Part shown: positions 10,084 through 18,506 of the stretch, piece by piece
How positions within the stretch are numbered: position 1 is the stretch's first letter
Layout: every line of letters starts with the position of its first letter
DNA from: Pandoraea capi
GTDB lineage: Bacteria; Pseudomonadota; Gammaproteobacteria; Burkholderiales; Burkholderiaceae
Reading direction: 5' to 3'
DNA: 64,000 bases
Assembly: GCF_902459735.1 (NCBI RefSeq)
Contig: NZ_CABPRV010000004.1
Span: 341,850-405,849 of the forward strand
Notes under the pieces: generated by a model
What the model was told of the DNA's origin: nothing
Databases searched by the model: none
Seen by the model: only the letters and a program-made list of their open reading frames with translations
Made by a program: the position numbers and the translations under genes

Positions 10084-10452
10084 TGCGGGGCAAAGCGGTC
10101 CCGACGGCGCCCGGCACGCCCAAGATGACCGCTGGCGGTCATGGCGCCCGCCAGGGTTGCCGGAGTGTCTCGTAATAGGTGCATCGTTGGCGGCGGACGA
10201 CAGGCCATTATAGCCACGGTAAATGGTTACTTAGTCCATGAAATACCGTCGTCGGCCTGTTTTTTCTGATGCAACGGGCGAGTTGTCGCGTGCGCACCAC
10301 GCGGACCCATGAGGCGAGGCAGCGCCGCACCGCGCGAGGCGCTCGCCATCCGCAAAGGGCTGCTGCTGCTTTACAATAGCGACTTTTGGTAAGCGGGCAG
10401 CCGCTCGCGACGCCAGCGAATACCAGCGAATACCCATCACGGTCCGAACCCC
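10084..10452. other. Intergenic region between divergent azlC and zinc-finger gene
   Basis: This 369-base stretch must hold the promoters for azlCD (minus) and the zinc-finger/waaF genes (plus). An AT-rich segment around 10205-10270 contrasts with the GC-rich surroundings. I see no convincing gene, hairpin terminator or known riboswitch in it. Confidence 0.5.
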
Positions 10453-10647
10453 ATGAGCGAAGTCAAACAAATGCCGGTCGTCGAAGTCGGCGCCGAAGAT
10501 TTGCCCGTCCACTGCCCGAACCCGAAAATGCAGTCCTGGAGCAGCCATCCGCGCGTGTTCATCGACGTGAGCCACGGCGAAGCGGCCTGCGCCTACTGCG
10601 GCACGCGCTATCGCCTGAAGCCCGGCGTCGTGATCAAGGGTCACTGA
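10453..10647 (+). CDS. Small zinc-finger (CHCC type) protein
   Basis: A 64-residue protein matching the bacterial relatives of the NDUFS6 zinc-finger domain. CPNPKMQSWSSHPRVFID carries the first Cys and the His, and CAYCGTRYRL the last Cys pair, giving the C-H-C-C zinc site. In Burkholderiaceae this gene commonly precedes waaF, as here (120 bases). The family's cellular role is not established. Confidence 0.88.
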   Translation: MSEVKQMPVVEVGAEDLPVHCPNPKMQSWSSHPRVFIDVSHGEAACAYCGTRYRLKPGVVIKGH

Positions 10648-10767
10648 TCGCTGCCTGCCTCGTGATCCGGCCCCGGCCGACGGCGCGCGGCACGCAACCG
10701 TTGCCCCGCGCCTGCCGGCTGGTCGTCCGTTTCATCGTCACGCTTAACGTATAGAGTCTCCGCCACG

Positions 10768-11793
10768 ATGCATAAAGCCTTGGTGATCGCCCCCAACTGG
10801 ATTGGGGACGCGCTGATGGCGCAGCCGTTGTTTACCCTGCTCAAGCGTCTGCATCCGCGTCTGACCATCGACGCGATCGCGCCCGGCTGGGTCGCCCCGG
10901 TGCTGGAACGCATGCCGGAGATTTCGCGCGTCGTCGCCACCGACCTCGCGCACGGCAAATTGCAGCCGCTCGAGCGCTACCGGCTCGCGAGCGTGCTCGC
11001 CGACGAAGGGTACGACGCCGCCTATGTGCTGCCGAACTCCCTGAAGTCGTCGCTGATTCCGTGGCTGGCGCGCATTCCGTTGCGCATCGGCTACAAGGGC
11101 GAGCAGCGCTACGGCCTGCTCAACGTGCGCCACACCAACCCGCGCAAAGACGAGCGCCCGCCGATGGTGCGGCACTACGCTGCGCTCGCGTTCGCGCCCG
11201 GCGCCAAGCTGCCCGAGACGCTGCCCACGCCGCGCATCGAAGCCGATCTGAACGAGTCGGCTCGCGTCTTCGCCCGCTTCGGGCTCGATCTGCGCGTGCC
11301 GCTCGTGGTGTTCTGCCCCGGTGCCGAGTTCGGACCGGCCAAGCGCTGGCCGCCGGGCCATTTCGCCCAGCTCGCGCAACTGGTGCGCCGCTCGTTCCCG
11401 TATGCGCAGATCGTCGCGCTCGGGTCGGGCAAAGACGGCGCGCTGGCCCAGCAGATCGCCGCCGACGCGCCGTTCGTGCGCAATCTCTGCGGGCAGACGT
11501 CGCTCGCCGAAGCTTGCGCATTGCTCGCACGCGCCAACGCTGTGGTGAGCAACGACTCGGGGTTGATGCACGTCACCGCGGCGTTGCGCCGCCCGCAGAT
11601 CGCCCTGTTCGGTTCGTCCGATCCGCGCCACACGCCGCCGTTGTCCGACCAAGCGCATATCCTGTGGCTACAATTGGAGTGCAGCCCGTGTTTTGCCCGC
11701 GAATGTCCGCTGGGTCACACCCGCTGCCTGAACGAGCTGATGCCCGAGCACGTGTTCGCAAATCTGCGCAACATCCTGCTCACGCAACGCTGA
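10768..11793 (+). CDS. waaF: ADP-heptose:LPS heptosyltransferase II
   Basis: Adds the second heptose to the LPS inner core on the cytoplasmic face of the inner membrane. The 341-residue GT-B enzyme (GT9) begins HKALVIAPNWIGDALMAQPL with the conserved GD, contains VVFCPGAEFGPAKRWPP (the PGAxxGxAKRWP block) and NDSGLMHVTAAL near the C-terminus for nucleotide-sugar binding. A cysteine cluster follows (LECSPCFARECPLGHTRCL), seen in this family. Loss would be expected to give a deep-rough LPS. Confidence 0.95.
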   Translation: MHKALVIAPNWIGDALMAQPLFTLLKRLHPRLTIDAIAPGWVAPVLERMPEISRVVATDLAHGKLQPLERYRLASVLADEGYDAAYVLPNSLKSSLIPWLARIPLRIGYKGEQRYGLLNVRHTNPRKDERPPMVRHYAALAFAPGAKLPETLPTPRIEADLNESARVFARFGLDLRVPLVVFCPGAEFGPAKRWPPGHFAQLAQLVRRSFPYAQIVALGSGKDGALAQQIAADAPFVRNLCGQTSLAEACALLARANAVVSNDSGLMHVTAALRRPQIALFGSSDPRHTPPLSDQAHILWLQLECSPCFARECPLGHTRCLNELMPEHVFANLRNILLTQR

Positions 11794-11874
11794 GGCGCAC
11801 AAAGCCTCTTGCGAAACACGAGACGTCGGAAGCTGCAACAGTTCGACCCCGGTAACACTCAACGGTAAATCCTC

Positions 11875-12330
11875 ATGCCACGTTTTGTCCGTCTGTTCGA
11901 TGCCGCCAGTGAAACCATCACGGCCTTTTATGACGCGCTGCGCCGGGGGCAGACGGATCGCGCGATGGCGCTTTGGGCGAACGAGGATTTCGTCAGCTAC
12001 ATTCGCGCCGACGGCACCCGCTGGGACGGTCTCGAACAGATCCGCAGCGGCCTCGTCGCCCAGTTCACGCAAAGCGTCGTGCTGATCGACTCGCTGGACA
12101 CGACCGAGTACGACACCGTCGGCACGGTCGTGCATACGGCGACCGAAGCGATACGCGTGGGCAACGAAGACGCCAAGCAGAACACTGCCCAGCTCATCCA
12201 CACGACCTACGTGCTGGTCCACGAGCAGGGCGACTGGCGCTTCGCCCACATCCATTCCAGCCCGCTGCCGCCGCATGCCGTCGAGCAATTCAGCCTGATG
12301 ATGCACGCGCGCCCGGACGGGCTGCACTGA
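11875..12330 (+). CDS. NTF2/SnoaL-like small protein
   Basis: A 151-residue protein of the NTF2-like alpha+beta cone fold. Evidence is an N-terminal helix pair (SETITAFYDALRRGQTDRAM), ALWANEDFVSYIRADG, WDGLEQIRSGLVAQF, and the terminal strand segment DWRFAHIHSSPLPP. The family includes ketosteroid-isomerase-like enzymes and many non-catalytic members, so activity cannot be assigned. It lies 81 bases after waaF and 16 before the hydrolase, which suggests cotranscription. Confidence 0.78.
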   Translation: MPRFVRLFDAASETITAFYDALRRGQTDRAMALWANEDFVSYIRADGTRWDGLEQIRSGLVAQFTQSVVLIDSLDTTEYDTVGTVVHTATEAIRVGNEDAKQNTAQLIHTTYVLVHEQGDWRFAHIHSSPLPPHAVEQFSLMMHARPDGLH

Positions 12331-12346
12331 TCCGCCCGGCGTCTCG

Positions 12347-13378
12347 ATGACAGCGCGCCCGGCGGTCTTTCTCCCCCAGGATTACCGGTCGCCACGGTGG
12401 CTGCCCGACGGGCACAGCCAGACGATCTATCCCGCACTGCTGGGCCGTCGCCCGTCGGTGGAGTTTCGTCGCGAGACGTGGGATACCCCCGACGGCGATT
12501 TCGTCGATGTCGACTGGCTGGTCGCGCCGCCCGCCTCGGAGAAATCGCCGCCCGCGCCGGACGGTCTAGTCCAGACACCGCTTGTCGTGCTCTTCCACGG
12601 ACTGGAAGGCGGCTCGGGCAGCCATTACGCCCGCACCCTCATGCGTGAAGTCGAAGCACTGGGCTGGCGCGGCGTCATCCCGCACTTTCGCAGTTGCAGC
12701 GGGCGCATGAACCGCGCGCCGCGCTTCTACCATTCCGGCGACAGCACCGAAATCGACTGGATGCTGCAACGTCTGCGCGAGAACGTCTCGGGACCGATCT
12801 TCGCTGCCGGCGTGTCGCTCGGCGGTAACGTGCTGCTGCGCTGGCTCGGCGAGCGCGAGGGACATGCCGCGCGGATCGTGAGCGCGGCCTGCGCGATTTC
12901 CGCCCCGCTCGACCTGCGCGCCGGGGGACTCGCGCTCTCGCACGGCTTCAACATGGTGTACACGCGCAACTTTCTGGGCACGCTCAAGAAGAAGGCGCTG
13001 GCGAAGCTCGATCAGTACCCGGGCCTCTACGACCGCGATCTGATGATGGCCGCCCGTGATCTGGGCGAGTTCGACCACGTGGTGACGGCGCCGCTGCACG
13101 GCTATCACAGCGCCTTCGACTACTACACGCGGGCGTCCAGCAAACCGATTCTGCCGGCCATCGAAGTGCCGACACTGGTCATCAACGCACGCAACGACCC
13201 GTTCCAGCCCGCCAGCGCCTTGCCCGGCGACGACGACGTTGGCCGCTTCGTGCAACTGCTGCAACCCGCCAACGGCGGACACGTCGGCTTCATGAGCGGA
13301 CCGTTCCCGGGAGGGCTGACGTGGATGCCGCGTACCGTCGTCGACTATTTCCGCCAATTTTTGCCGAACGCCGCATGA
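12347..13378 (+). CDS. YheT-type alpha/beta hydrolase
   Basis: A 343-residue cytoplasmic alpha/beta hydrolase. The start RSPRWLPDGHSQTIYPALLG is characteristic of the YheT/ABHD1-3 group. LVVLFHGLEGGSGSHYA gives the oxyanion region, GVSLGGNVLLRWLGE the nucleophile elbow with Ser, NARNDPFQP the acid and NGGHVGFMSG the His. The family contains esterases and lipases; the substrate is unknown. It follows the NTF2-like gene by 16 bases and probably shares its transcript. Confidence 0.9.
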   Translation: MTARPAVFLPQDYRSPRWLPDGHSQTIYPALLGRRPSVEFRRETWDTPDGDFVDVDWLVAPPASEKSPPAPDGLVQTPLVVLFHGLEGGSGSHYARTLMREVEALGWRGVIPHFRSCSGRMNRAPRFYHSGDSTEIDWMLQRLRENVSGPIFAAGVSLGGNVLLRWLGEREGHAARIVSAACAISAPLDLRAGGLALSHGFNMVYTRNFLGTLKKKALAKLDQYPGLYDRDLMMAARDLGEFDHVVTAPLHGYHSAFDYYTRASSKPILPAIEVPTLVINARNDPFQPASALPGDDDVGRFVQLLQPANGGHVGFMSGPFPGGLTWMPRTVVDYFRQFLPNAA

Positions 13379-13437
13379 TCGTGGACCACGCTCGTGCGAG
13401 CGATAGACGTCGGCACGACAGACATTAAGGTTTCCTA

Positions 13438-14121
13438 ATGGATGAAATCGTTCGTCAGGCAATGGCCAAGTGGCCCAATGTGCCCCATTGCTACGGGTGG
13501 CTGGCGCTGGATCGTCGCGGACAGTGGCGCATGCGCGACGAGCAGGCGCAGGCCGAAGGCACGGCGGGAGACCCGATTCGTCACGAGGCATTGATCGCGT
13601 TCATTGCGCGCAACTACGCCAGCGACGACGCGGGACGCTGGTACTTCCAGAACGGTCCGCAACGGGTGTACGTCTCGCTGGCCTATGCGCCCTTTGTGGT
13701 GCGGCTGACGTGGGATGCCAGCGCGAACGATGGCCGCGGCGCACCGGTGCTGACGGATCAGTTGGGCCACGTATTCGTGCCGCAGGCGTGTCTGCTGGAC
13801 GAGGACGGCAGCGTCGCATTCGCGGGAACCTCCGGCGCTGCGGCAACCCTTGGCGCGAACGACGGCACGGGCACCACCGCAACGACGACGCTCGCGCTGC
13901 TGCACGATCACGACATCGATTTGCTTACCGAGGTATCGGATCTGACGCAGGCCTATGAGGTCGCCGAAACCGCCGACGATACGGTCGACGCCAGGGCGGC
14001 CGTCCGTCTGCACTGGCGCAATGGCGACTCGCTGCCGCTCGCAACGGTCCACGCGGGCACCCTGCCGCAGACCTACGGCTTCGAGCGCGTCCCGCAGGCG
14101 CCCGACACGTCGACGGCGTGA
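13438..14121 (+). CDS. Conserved hypothetical protein, 227 residues
   Basis: I recognise this as a Burkholderiaceae-type conserved hypothetical but cannot name a function. It starts MDEIVRQAMAKWPNVPHCYG, has the central WYFQNGPQRVYVSLAYAP block and a VFVPQACLLDEDGS region, consistent with a small mostly beta soluble protein. There is no signal peptide and no membrane segment. It lies 59 bases after the YheT-like hydrolase, preceded by an AAGG site, and ends at the 11-bp tandem repeat region. Confidence 0.72.
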   Translation: MDEIVRQAMAKWPNVPHCYGWLALDRRGQWRMRDEQAQAEGTAGDPIRHEALIAFIARNYASDDAGRWYFQNGPQRVYVSLAYAPFVVRLTWDASANDGRGAPVLTDQLGHVFVPQACLLDEDGSVAFAGTSGAAATLGANDGTGTTATTTLALLHDHDIDLLTEVSDLTQAYEVAETADDTVDARAAVRLHWRNGDSLPLATVHAGTLPQTYGFERVPQAPDTSTA

Positions 14122-14204
14122 AGCGACAAGGACGCGCGCGGAACTAAGGCTGCGAAGATCGCGACGGTTACGAAGTCGCCGCCTGTCGACGCCCGATTGA
14201 TTCC

Positions 14205-14292
14205 CGCTTCATGCTCGCTTCATGGCCGCTTCATGCTTGCTTCATGCTTGCTTCATGCTCGCTTGATGGCCGCGTCATGTCCGCGTTGTCTC
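14205..14292. repeat. Eight-unit 11-bp tandem repeat
   Basis: Units start at 14205 and follow the consensus CGCTTCATGCT. The first five or six are near identical (CGCTTCATGGC, TGCTTCATGCT variants), and the last two are degraded. The array ends three bases before the minus-strand stop codon of the BepA-like gene (14296), in the gap between two convergent genes. Confidence 0.85.
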
Positions 14293-14295
14293 CGC

Positions 14296-15876
14296 TTAAC
14301 CAAACTGCTTGTTGAAGTCCTTCTCGTCTTCCTTGTCTTCGCGGTACCGACGCTGGAACTCATGCAGTTTTGCGTCGATGGTCGACATCTCGTAGAAGTC
14401 GGCGTCGCCCGCATCGCGCGCCAGCTTTAACTGGCTGACGGCCGCCATCCACTGGCCCTGCAAAGCGTATTGTTCGGCCAGCGCCTCATGCTGACGCGCC
14501 CGCTTGCCGCCCGCCGCCCACGCGCCTGCGAGCGCCCGCCACCAGATCGGCTCACTGCGATAGCGCTCGACCTGCGCTTGCAGAAACTTCGTTGCGTCGG
14601 GAATGCGCTGGCTCGCGACCAGCGCATCGGCATACGCCATGTCGGCCGCCTGTGACAGCGGGAATGCCGCACGCGCTTGCGTAGCGACCCGTAACGCTTC
14701 GTCCGGCCGGCCTGAGAGTCGTGCGATATCCGAGGCGAGTACCGCCAGACTCGGCGTGCCGGGGCCGGTGCCGCCGAAGGCCGCTCGCGACTTCTCCAGC
14801 GCTTCGCGTGCCGGTTCCCAACGACGCTGCTTGAACTCGGCCAGCGCCACCGCGTACCAGGCGCCCGCCACGCTCGGCGTCGTCTGCGTGCGAATTGCGG
14901 TGCGCTGCGCCTCGGCAATCGCCGCAAAGTCGCTCGCCGACTTCTGCTGCAACACGAGGGAGCGGGCACGCACGAACACATACTCCGGCGACTGTTCCGG
15001 CTGACGATAGCCGGCGGTGCGGGAGCGGTTCAGCATATCCGCGATGCGTTCGGTCGTGAGCGGGTGGGTCCGGACATATTCGGGCACACCGGCTTCGTTG
15101 ATGGCATCGGCACGCTGGAGGCGCTCGAAGAACGTCGGCATGGCGTACGTATCGAAGCCCGCGGCCTGAAGCAACTGAAAGCCGACGCGGTCGGCCTCGC
15201 GTTCGGCGTCACGAGAAAAGCGGAGTTGGCGATCGATGGCGAGCCCCTGCCCGCCCATGGCAATGCCCATGCCGAGATCCGAGCTGCGCGCGCCGATCCC
15301 GGCGAGCAGGCCGAGCAGCATCCCGCCCAGCGCGAGCCACGAGTTCTGCGCCTGCTGACCGAGCATCCGCGCGATGTGATGTTGCAGCACGTGCCCCGTT
15401 TCGTGCCCGACAACTGAAGCGAGTTCGGACTCGGTACGCGTCGCGACGATAAGCCCCGTGTTGATGCCGATGAACCCGCCCGGCAGTGAAAAAGCATTGA
15501 TCCCCGCGTCGCGCACCACGAAGAACTCGAAGCTCTGGCTGGCGTCGAGCCCCACCTTGCGGGTGGCCGAAACAAGCCGGCTGCCCAGCGCGTTGACGTA
15601 ATCGGAGAGCAACAGATCGGCAAGGTAATCCGGGTCGGCGCGGATCTCGCGCATCACCCGCTCACCGAGCTTGCGCTCCATCGCGGGCGAGAGATCGTCT
15701 GCCGAACTCTGGCCCAACGTCGGCAACCCCTGCGCGGCCGCTTGCGTCGGCACGATCGCGGTCGCAAACGTAGTCGCCGTCATCACGGGCAACATGACCC
15801 ACGCGATCACGCGGCGCCAGCGGCCGGGGGCGGCAACCTGCGCGGGATGGCGAGCGCGCTTCGGCATCATGGTCAT
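14296..15876 (-). CDS. bepA: BepA-like M48 metalloprotease with TPR domain
   Basis: A periplasmic protease/chaperone resembling BepA (YfgC), which helps LptD and outer-membrane beta-barrel assembly and removes misfolded forms. The start chosen (15876; a GTG at 15915 is also possible) gives basic residues, then a hydrophobic leader IAWVMLPVMTATTFATAIVP and a cleavage site near AAAQ. SVVGHETGHVLQHH contains the HExxH zinc motif (residues 158-162), and SRDAEREADRVG supplies the third ligand Glu. Residues beyond about 300 form helical TPR-like repeats. The end EDKEDEKDFNKQFG is highly charged. The name is by similarity, hence moderate symbol confidence. Confidence 0.85.
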   Translation of the reverse strand: MTMMPKRARHPAQVAAPGRWRRVIAWVMLPVMTATTFATAIVPTQAAAQGLPTLGQSSADDLSPAMERKLGERVMREIRADPDYLADLLLSDYVNALGSRLVSATRKVGLDASQSFEFFVVRDAGINAFSLPGGFIGINTGLIVATRTESELASVVGHETGHVLQHHIARMLGQQAQNSWLALGGMLLGLLAGIGARSSDLGMGIAMGGQGLAIDRQLRFSRDAEREADRVGFQLLQAAGFDTYAMPTFFERLQRADAINEAGVPEYVRTHPLTTERIADMLNRSRTAGYRQPEQSPEYVFVRARSLVLQQKSASDFAAIAEAQRTAIRTQTTPSVAGAWYAVALAEFKQRRWEPAREALEKSRAAFGGTGPGTPSLAVLASDIARLSGRPDEALRVATQARAAFPLSQAADMAYADALVASQRIPDATKFLQAQVERYRSEPIWWRALAGAWAAGGKRARQHEALAEQYALQGQWMAAVSQLKLARDAGDADFYEMSTIDAKLHEFQRRYREDKEDEKDFNKQFG

Positions 15877-16192
15877 GCGAGAGAAGACAGACGGAGCAGG
15901 CAAAGCGCACGGCACGCCCGCACGGCGTTCGAGCGATGCGTGAAGCGGAGGGTGGCGCCGAATGCGGCGAGGAGTGTGGCTCGAAAGGAAGGTAGCGAAC
16001 GCGTCATGGAAGTAGGCGCAGCGCGGCGCAGATCACTCGGGGCTGCTGCTATGATAGCAGCCAGACGTAGACGTTCCGCACCATCGCCTGGACGTCGAAA
16101 ACATCGGCAAATTCACATCCACGACCGACGCAATAACGGGGTACGCAGACCGTTTTCGTCATCTTCCCAGCATTCTCTCAGCATCGACGCTC

Positions 16193-16672
16193 ATGGCAGA
16201 ACTCACCCACTTCGATACCGCCGGACAGGCTCACATGGTTGACGTTGGCGGCAAGGACAGCACGCATCGCATTGCGGTTGCACGCGGCACGATCCGGATG
16301 AAGCCCGAAACGCTCGCGCTGATTCGCACGGGTACCGCCAAGAAGGGCGACGTGCTGGGCATCGCGCGAATCGCCGCCATTCAGGGCGCCAAGCGCACGG
16401 CCGATCTGATTCCGCTGTGCCATCCGCTCGCGCTCACGCGGGTGACGGTGGAGTTTCTGGTGGACGACGGCGCCAACGCCGTCCATTGCCGCGCGCAGGT
16501 CGAGACCATCGGACGCACCGGTGTCGAGATGGAAGCCCTCACGGCCGTGCAGGTCGGCCTGCTTACGATTTACGACATGTGCAAAGCGGTCGACAGAGGC
16601 ATGACCATGACCGACGTTCGCGTGCTGGAGAAGCACGGCGGCAAGTCGGGAGATTGGGTGGCGTCCGAATAA
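16193..16672 (+). CDS. moaC: Cyclic pyranopterin monophosphate synthase
   Basis: MoaC converts 3',8-cH2GTP (the MoaA product) to cPMP in molybdenum cofactor synthesis. The 159-residue protein has [19 protein letters not shown] at the start, then [15 protein letters not shown] with the catalytic-region [24 protein letters not shown], and [20 protein letters not shown]. It stands alone here. The window's Moco enzyme (39075-42188) would need it, but they are not linked. Confidence 0.97.
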   Translation: MAELTHFDTAGQAHMVDVGGKDSTHRIAVARGTIRMKPETLALIRTGTAKKGDVLGIARIAAIQGAKRTADLIPLCHPLALTRVTVEFLVDDGANAVHCRAQVETIGRTGVEMEALTAVQVGLLTIYDMCKAVDRGMTMTDVRVLEKHGGKSGDWVASE

Positions 16673-16801
16673 TCGACGGACAGACTGATCGACGGGAGGG
16701 ATCGTGGTCGACGTGAGGCGGTGTCGCGTTCGATACACGACACCGTTGGCGAGCGTCGATCAACGCGGGCGCAATGCCTCGATCGGGCATCACGCATGTC
16801 G

Positions 16802-17674
16802 TCAGGCCCGCGCGGCCGTCCACTGCACCGCCAGAATGCTCGCGAACACCACCGCGAGCCCCACGAAGGCGAGGCCTTTGATTGCCTCCCCCGGCAGCAC
16901 CCATCCGAGTACGACCGCCGTCAGCGGACTGAGTAGTCCGAGCGACGACACGGCCACCGGGGCCAGACGGGCGATGCCGCGAAACCACAACGCATACGCC
17001 AGTAAAGCGCCCGCCATCGACAGATACGCATAGCCCGCCGTCTGCCAAATCGTGAGCGACGGCAACGGCGGATCTGCCAGCCACGCGACCGGCACGAGCA
17101 TCGCGCCGCCGAGCAGCAACTGCCAGCCCGTGAGCGCGAGCACCGGCATGTTCAAGCGCCAGCGACGCGTGAGATACGTGCCCGTCGCCATGCTCGCCGC
17201 CCCGGCCAGTGCGGCCAGAATGCCGACCGGCTCGAACACCGTCCCCGGCGAGAGCAACAGCACGCCCATGCCGACGACACCCGCCACCGCCGCCCACACC
17301 GTGCTCGCCAGCGGACGCCGTTGCTCCACGCCCCACGCCAGCCCCATCACGAGCAACGGCTGAATCGCGCCGACGACCGCCGCCAATCCGCCCGGCAAGC
17401 GATAAGCCGCCACGAACAGCAACGCCTGAAATGCCCCGATGTTCAGCGCCGAGAGCACCAGCAATCGCGCCCACTCGCCACGTGCGGGCCAGCGTCGCGC
17501 ATACATCAACAGCAGCAATCCAGAGGGCAGCACGCGAATGAGCGCCGCCGTGAAAGGTCGGTCGGGCGGCAACACCTGCGTCGTCACGATATAGGTCGAG
17601 CCCCAGATCACCGGTGCCAGCGCCGTCAGCAAGACGTTGAGCCACGTCGATCGCACAGGGTTTCTTGTCGTCAT
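16802..17674 (-). CDS. EamA/DMT-family exporter
   Basis: A 290-residue inner-membrane protein with about ten hydrophobic segments in two EamA repeats. The family opening VLLTALAPVIWGSTYIVTTQ and the second-repeat AYLSMAGALLAYALWFRGIA are typical. Members export metabolites or drugs; the substrate is unknown. It is divergent from a MarR regulator 78 bases away, with two palindromes in between, so it is probably the MarR target. Confidence 0.9.
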   Translation of the reverse strand: MTTRNPVRSTWLNVLLTALAPVIWGSTYIVTTQVLPPDRPFTAALIRVLPSGLLLLMYARRWPARGEWARLLVLSALNIGAFQALLFVAAYRLPGGLAAVVGAIQPLLVMGLAWGVEQRRPLASTVWAAVAGVVGMGVLLLSPGTVFEPVGILAALAGAASMATGTYLTRRWRLNMPVLALTGWQLLLGGAMLVPVAWLADPPLPSLTIWQTAGYAYLSMAGALLAYALWFRGIARLAPVAVSSLGLLSPLTAVVLGWVLPGEAIKGLAFVGLAVVFASILAVQWTAARA

Positions 17675-17677
17675 GAT

Positions 17678-17703
17678 GATTTATCTTCAATTCAAGATAA
17701 ATC
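17678..17703. promoter_or_regulatory. Palindromic operator 1 in the EamA/MarR divergent promoter
   Basis: GATTTATCTT and AAGATAAATC form perfect ten-base arms around a 6-nt centre. It lies directly upstream of the transporter start (17674), so a bound repressor would block transporter translation or transcription initiation. Confidence 0.6.
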
Positions 17704-17719
17704 GCAGTTTGGTATCCTT

Positions 17720-17739
17720 TTGTCTTGATGTCAAGACAA
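17720..17739. promoter_or_regulatory. Palindromic operator 2 in the EamA/MarR divergent promoter
   Basis: TTGTCTTGA and TCAAGACAA are perfect nine-base arms around a 2-nt centre. It shares TCAAGA(T/C)AA with operator 1, and the centres are 39 bases apart. It lies 13 bases before the MarR start at 17753, fitting autoregulation. TCTTGA-TCAAGA symmetry is typical of MarR sites. Confidence 0.65.
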
Positions 17740-17752
17740 CTGGAGTCAAGGG

Positions 17753-18331
17753 ATGGCGAATCGGCCAACGGGAAAAGCGGGAAAAGTGGGAGATGAAGCA
17801 CTCGACGCGCGCCGTGCCCTGTCACGGGAATCTGCGAACGGCGACGCCGTCGACCGGATCCTCGCGCAATGGCATCGGGAACGTCCGGATCTCGACGTAT
17901 CGCCCATGGGCGTGATCGGCCGCCTCAAGCGTTGCGCAGCACTCGTGCAGCAGCAACTCGACGCCACGTTCGCCGAGTTCGAGATGAGCGGATGGGAATT
18001 CGACATGCTCGCGACGCTGCGACGCGCTGGCGAGCCTTTCCGTCTCGCTCCCACTGCCCTGTTTTCGGCGCTGATGGTGACCTCGGGGACGATGACGCAT
18101 CGTTTGCAGCGCCTCGAAGGGCGGGGCTGGATCGCACGCGTTGCCAATCCGGACGATGCCCGCAGCACGCTGGTCCAGTTGACCGAGTCCGGCTTTACGG
18201 TGATCGAGCGCGCGCTCGAGGCGCACGTCGCCAACGAACATCGCATGCTCGCACCGCTCTCAGGAGCGTCGCTCACGAGTCTCGAAGCCGGGTTGAGCGA
18301 ATGGCTCCGGGTGCTCGAAGCGGAGCAGTGA
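17753..18331 (+). CDS. MarR-family transcriptional regulator
   Basis: A 192-residue winged-helix regulator. After a variable 65-residue N-terminus, LDATFAEFEMSGWEFDMLAT and the recognition region PTALFSALMVTSGTMTHRLQ, then LEGRGWIARVANPDDARS (wing with the conserved D-x-R) are clear MarR features. A C-terminal dimerisation helix follows. It is divergent from the EamA exporter, and a GGAG lies ten bases upstream of the ATG. It probably represses itself and the exporter through the two palindromes and is released by a ligand, possibly an exported compound. Confidence 0.93.
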   Translation: MANRPTGKAGKVGDEALDARRALSRESANGDAVDRILAQWHRERPDLDVSPMGVIGRLKRCAALVQQQLDATFAEFEMSGWEFDMLATLRRAGEPFRLAPTALFSALMVTSGTMTHRLQRLEGRGWIARVANPDDARSTLVQLTESGFTVIERALEAHVANEHRMLAPLSGASLTSLEAGLSEWLRVLEAEQ

Positions 18332-18356
18332 CGACAAACCTCGACGTGGAATGTGA

Positions 18357-18381
18357 AAGAGGCTCGCCATGCGAGCCTCTT
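18357..18381. terminator. Hairpin terminator between convergent MarR and MFS genes
   Basis: AAGAGGCTCGC (18357-18367) and GCGAGCCTCTT (18371-18381) form a perfect 11-bp stem with a 3-nt loop, 26 bases after the MarR stop. T-runs are weak on both sides (TTCGTT on plus), but position and stem strength support termination of the MarR transcript. Confidence 0.6.
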
Positions 18382-18506
18382 CGTTGATGCGCATCGCTCA
18401 TGCGCGCCGCTTATGTGCATCATGAGCGCACGCCATGCATCCGCGTGCTTAGTGTGCGCCGTCATCCGATATCGGGACGACGCGCCGCACCGCCATCACG
18501 CCGCCA

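Noticed and set aside
14205-14292. CRISPR-like reading of the 11-bp repeat
   Set aside because: Units are head-to-tail without spacers and far too short.
16563-17825. A 420-codon minus-strand frame over moaC and the EamA gene
   Set aside because: It covers two clearly real genes in another frame, and its product is Arg/Gly/Ala-rich.
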